A stretch of 18,504 bases of DNA, from positions 1 through 18,504 of the forward strand of contig JAUROO010000148.1 of NCBI GenBank assembly GCA_030829765.1, written 5' to 3'. A program made the position numbers and the translations under genes. The first letter of the stretch is position 1. Each line of letters starts with the position of its first letter. The notes beneath the pieces were generated by a model. It did no database searches. It was not told the origin of the DNA and worked only from the letters and a program-made list of their open reading frames with translations. Origin of the DNA: Miltoncostaeales bacterium. GTDB lineage: Bacteria > Actinomycetota > Thermoleophilia > Miltoncostaeales > Miltoncostaeaceae. Shown here one piece after another: positions 17,299-18,504 of this stretch.

Positions 17299-18081
17299 AT
17301 GAGCCCACGGAGGACTCCCCTGCGCCGCATCGCCGCACTCGCAACCGCCGTGGCCGCCACCGTGGTGCTGGCCGGTGCCTCCGGCGCCCAGGCAGCCGTG
17401 CCGCGCACCGTGACGGCGCTCACCATCAGCGGCAACGGACCATTCGACATCCGGCGAAGCGGCAAGCTGACCGGTTTCGACATCCAGCTGGTGGAGCAGG
17501 CCGCGCGCCTCGCCGGGGTGCGCACCGTGCAGTGGCGCGTGGTGGACTTCGACGACCTGCTCAACGGCATCCAGGCCGGCGAGGCCATGATGGGTGCGGC
17601 GTCCATCACCATCACCAGCAGGCGCGCGCGTGTGGTGACCTTCGGGGCCCCGTACCTGCGGGCCAGCATGGGCATCGTCACCCGCTCGGGCACCACGGGC
17701 GTCTATCGCAAGGCCGACCTGATCGGATCGACCATCGGCGTGCTGCAGGGCTCCACCGCCGTGGCGGTGGCCAGGAGCGTACGGGGCTCCCGCGTGCGCC
17801 AGTACCCCACCATGCAGGGCGCCTACCGGGCACTGCTGGACGCCAAGGTGGACTCAGTCATCAACGACTACGGCCAGTCCAAGTGGTACGTGCAGAACAA
17901 TCGCCCGAAGTTCCGGTACGCCGGAGCGATCGTGGTGAACCAGCGCTACGGCCTGGCCTTCAACAAGGACGAGGACGAACTGCGCATCGCCATGAATACC
18001 GCGCTGCGGAAGATGCAGCGCAATGGCCAGTACCGGCGCCTGCTGCAGCGCTGGGACCTGGACACCGTGCGCACGCCCTGA
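17299..18081 (+). CDS. Extracellular amino-acid-binding protein (SBP_bac_3 family)
   Basis: A 260-aa exported periplasmic-type binding protein. Residues 1-33 form a Sec signal peptide (RRTPLRRIAALATAVAATVV..., ending AQAA). There is no lipobox cysteine, unusual for a binding protein in a Gram-positive cell. The family features are GFDIQLVE (59-66), the carboxylate-binding arginine R109 in ITSRRARVVTFGAPY, and the amine-binding D190 in DSVINDYG. These point to a polar or small amino-acid ligand. Only four bases separate it from the gcvP stop, so it shares the glycine riboswitch transcript; glycine or a glycine-related ligand is a natural guess but is inference. No permease or ATPase follows, so it is an orphan here and could serve as a sensor or a scavenger feeding a distant transporter. 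Confidence 0.9.
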   Translation: MSPRRTPLRRIAALATAVAATVVLAGASGAQAAVPRTVTALTISGNGPFDIRRSGKLTGFDIQLVEQAARLAGVRTVQWRVVDFDDLLNGIQAGEAMMGAASITITSRRARVVTFGAPYLRASMGIVTRSGTTGVYRKADLIGSTIGVLQGSTAVAVARSVRGSRVRQYPTMQGAYRALLDAKVDSVINDYGQSKWYVQNNRPKFRYAGAIVVNQRYGLAFNKDEDELRIAMNTALRKMQRNGQYRRLLQRWDLDTVRTP

Positions 18082-18096
18082 TTCCGGAGCGGGGGC

Positions 18097-18121
18097 GCGA
18101 GGCGAGGTGGTCAGCCCCCGG
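18097..18121. repeat. 25-bp imperfect direct repeat, copy 1
   Basis: Matches 18265-18289 in 23 of 25 positions. One mismatch replaces the TAG stop codon (minus strand) seen in the second copy. It lies just after the binding-protein gene and is not in a gene. Confidence 0.6.
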
Positions 18122-18190
18122 GTCCTGGGACCGCCGTCTGATGGGCCGCCGATCACCGGCACGGGCCTATGGCCCGGGGCACGCGGCTAC

Positions 18191-18229
18191 GTCGTCAGCC
18201 GTCGGTATCTGAGACCGTCGGCTGACGAC
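18191..18229. terminator. 16-bp hairpin between convergent SBP and vWA genes
   Basis: Arms 18191-18206 and 18214-18229 pair with one mismatch around the loop ATCTGAG. It lies downstream of the plus-strand binding protein and of the minus-strand vWA gene and could end both transcripts. No T-tract follows on either strand. Confidence 0.6.
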
Positions 18230-18238
18230 CTCCGATCA

Positions 18239-18267
18239 CGCCCCGCGAACCTGCGGTTCGCGGGGCG
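18239..18267 (-). terminator. 12-bp hairpin just after the vWA gene stop
   Basis: Arms 18239-18250 and 18256-18267 (CGCCCCGCGAAC/GTTCGCGGGGCG) with loop CTGCG end three bases before the minus-strand TAG at 18271-18273. It is well placed to terminate the vWA transcript. Its right arm overlaps the start of repeat copy 2. Confidence 0.6.
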
Positions 18268-18289
18268 AGGCTAGGTGGTCAGCCTCCGG
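18265..18289. repeat. 25-bp imperfect direct repeat, copy 2 (3' end of vWA gene)
   Basis: Contains the stop codon and last codons of the vWA gene (LTT-stop, minus strand). Copy 1 at 18097-18121 is 168 bases away, in the same orientation, with 23 of 25 identical bases. Confidence 0.6.
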
Positions 18290-18504
18290 TAGAGCTGCGG
18301 GAGCTTTTGGGGCAGCGTGCGGACGTCGTCAATCACCACGAAGTTCGCGTCCGAGTACATGGTGGGCAGGTAGTCCGCGCCCTCCTGGTCCACCGTCACG
18401 CAGAAAAGTTGGATCTTCTCGCGACGGGCCTCACGCAGCGCCATCTGGGTGTCCGCCTTCGCGTATGCGTTGTCCTGGTAGGTGTCTCTGTCATACGGCC
18501 GACC
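18271..18504 (-). CDS. vWA-domain protein, NorD-like, C-terminal end (runs off right edge)
   Basis: The last 77 residues of a von Willebrand factor A domain protein. The sequence opens GRPYDRDTYQDNAYAKADT, then MALREARREKIQLFCVTVD, YLPTMYSDANFVVIDDV, and ends LPQKLPQLYRRLTT. This closely follows the C-terminus of NorD/nitric-oxide-reductase-activation-type vWA proteins, which work with MoxR-type AAA ATPases (NorQ/CbbQ) to assemble or activate enzymes. The partner ATPase would lie beyond the window. The N-terminal part and any MIDAS DxSxS motif are not visible, so the exact subfamily is open. Confidence 0.8.
   Translation of the reverse strand, partial: GRPYDRDTYQDNAYAKADTQMALREARREKIQLFCVTVDQEGADYLPTMYSDANFVVIDDVRTLPQKLPQLYRRLTT

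Overview
The window is GC-rich (one hand-counted line, 5641-5700, is 47/60 GC) and densely coded, with GTG starts, short intergenic gaps and strong GC bias at third codon positions. A murI/rph neighbourhood, TTGTCCACA-type boxes, a DHA2 exporter, a secreted S53 peptidase and a bacteriorhodopsin-like gene suggest a high-GC actinobacterial lineage. Thermoleophilia/Rubrobacter-like is my best guess. The lineage is inferred, since no rRNA or other strict marker lies here.

Left part (1-8638, mostly minus strand). The 5' part of rph (RNase PH) is cut by the left edge. Next come a secreted GLUG-repeat protein, a divergently transcribed sirtuin (+), a 237-aa microbial rhodopsin with the complete proton-pump residue set of bacteriorhodopsin, an EntS-like MFS transporter, and two overlapping paralogous alpha/beta hydrolases placed directly after murI (glutamate racemase). 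The rhodopsin and GLUG genes have visibly lower GC than their neighbours. The rhodopsin is bracketed by strong hairpins, so this stretch looks like accessory genes inserted into an ancestral murI-rph neighbourhood. The intergenic DNA around the MFS gene holds two perfect, inverted TTGTCCACA boxes that match the actinobacterial DnaA-box consensus.

Middle part (8681-13927). A secreted S53 (sedolisin/kumamolisin-type) serine-carboxyl peptidase with its pro-domain is divergent from a 14-TM DHA2 exporter. The exporter converges on a flavin reductase, and both genes use the same CTAG for their stop codons. A membrane-anchored or secreted LIP-family lipase/esterase follows, divergent from the flavin reductase.

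Right part (13947-18504). A 64-aa two-helix membrane protein is divergent from a glycine-regulated unit: a tandem glycine riboswitch, full-length gcvP (961 aa), and four bases later a secreted amino-acid-binding protein of the SBP_bac_3 family. A stem just after the second aptamer would pair with the gcvP Shine-Dalgarno, which points to translational control. The SBP has no permease or ATPase partner in view. The window ends with the 3' end of a NorD-like von Willebrand A protein on the minus strand, facing the SBP across a hairpin-rich 189-bp gap that carries an imperfect 25-bp direct repeat of the vWA gene's own 3' end. I saw no tRNA, rRNA, IS element or CRISPR array.
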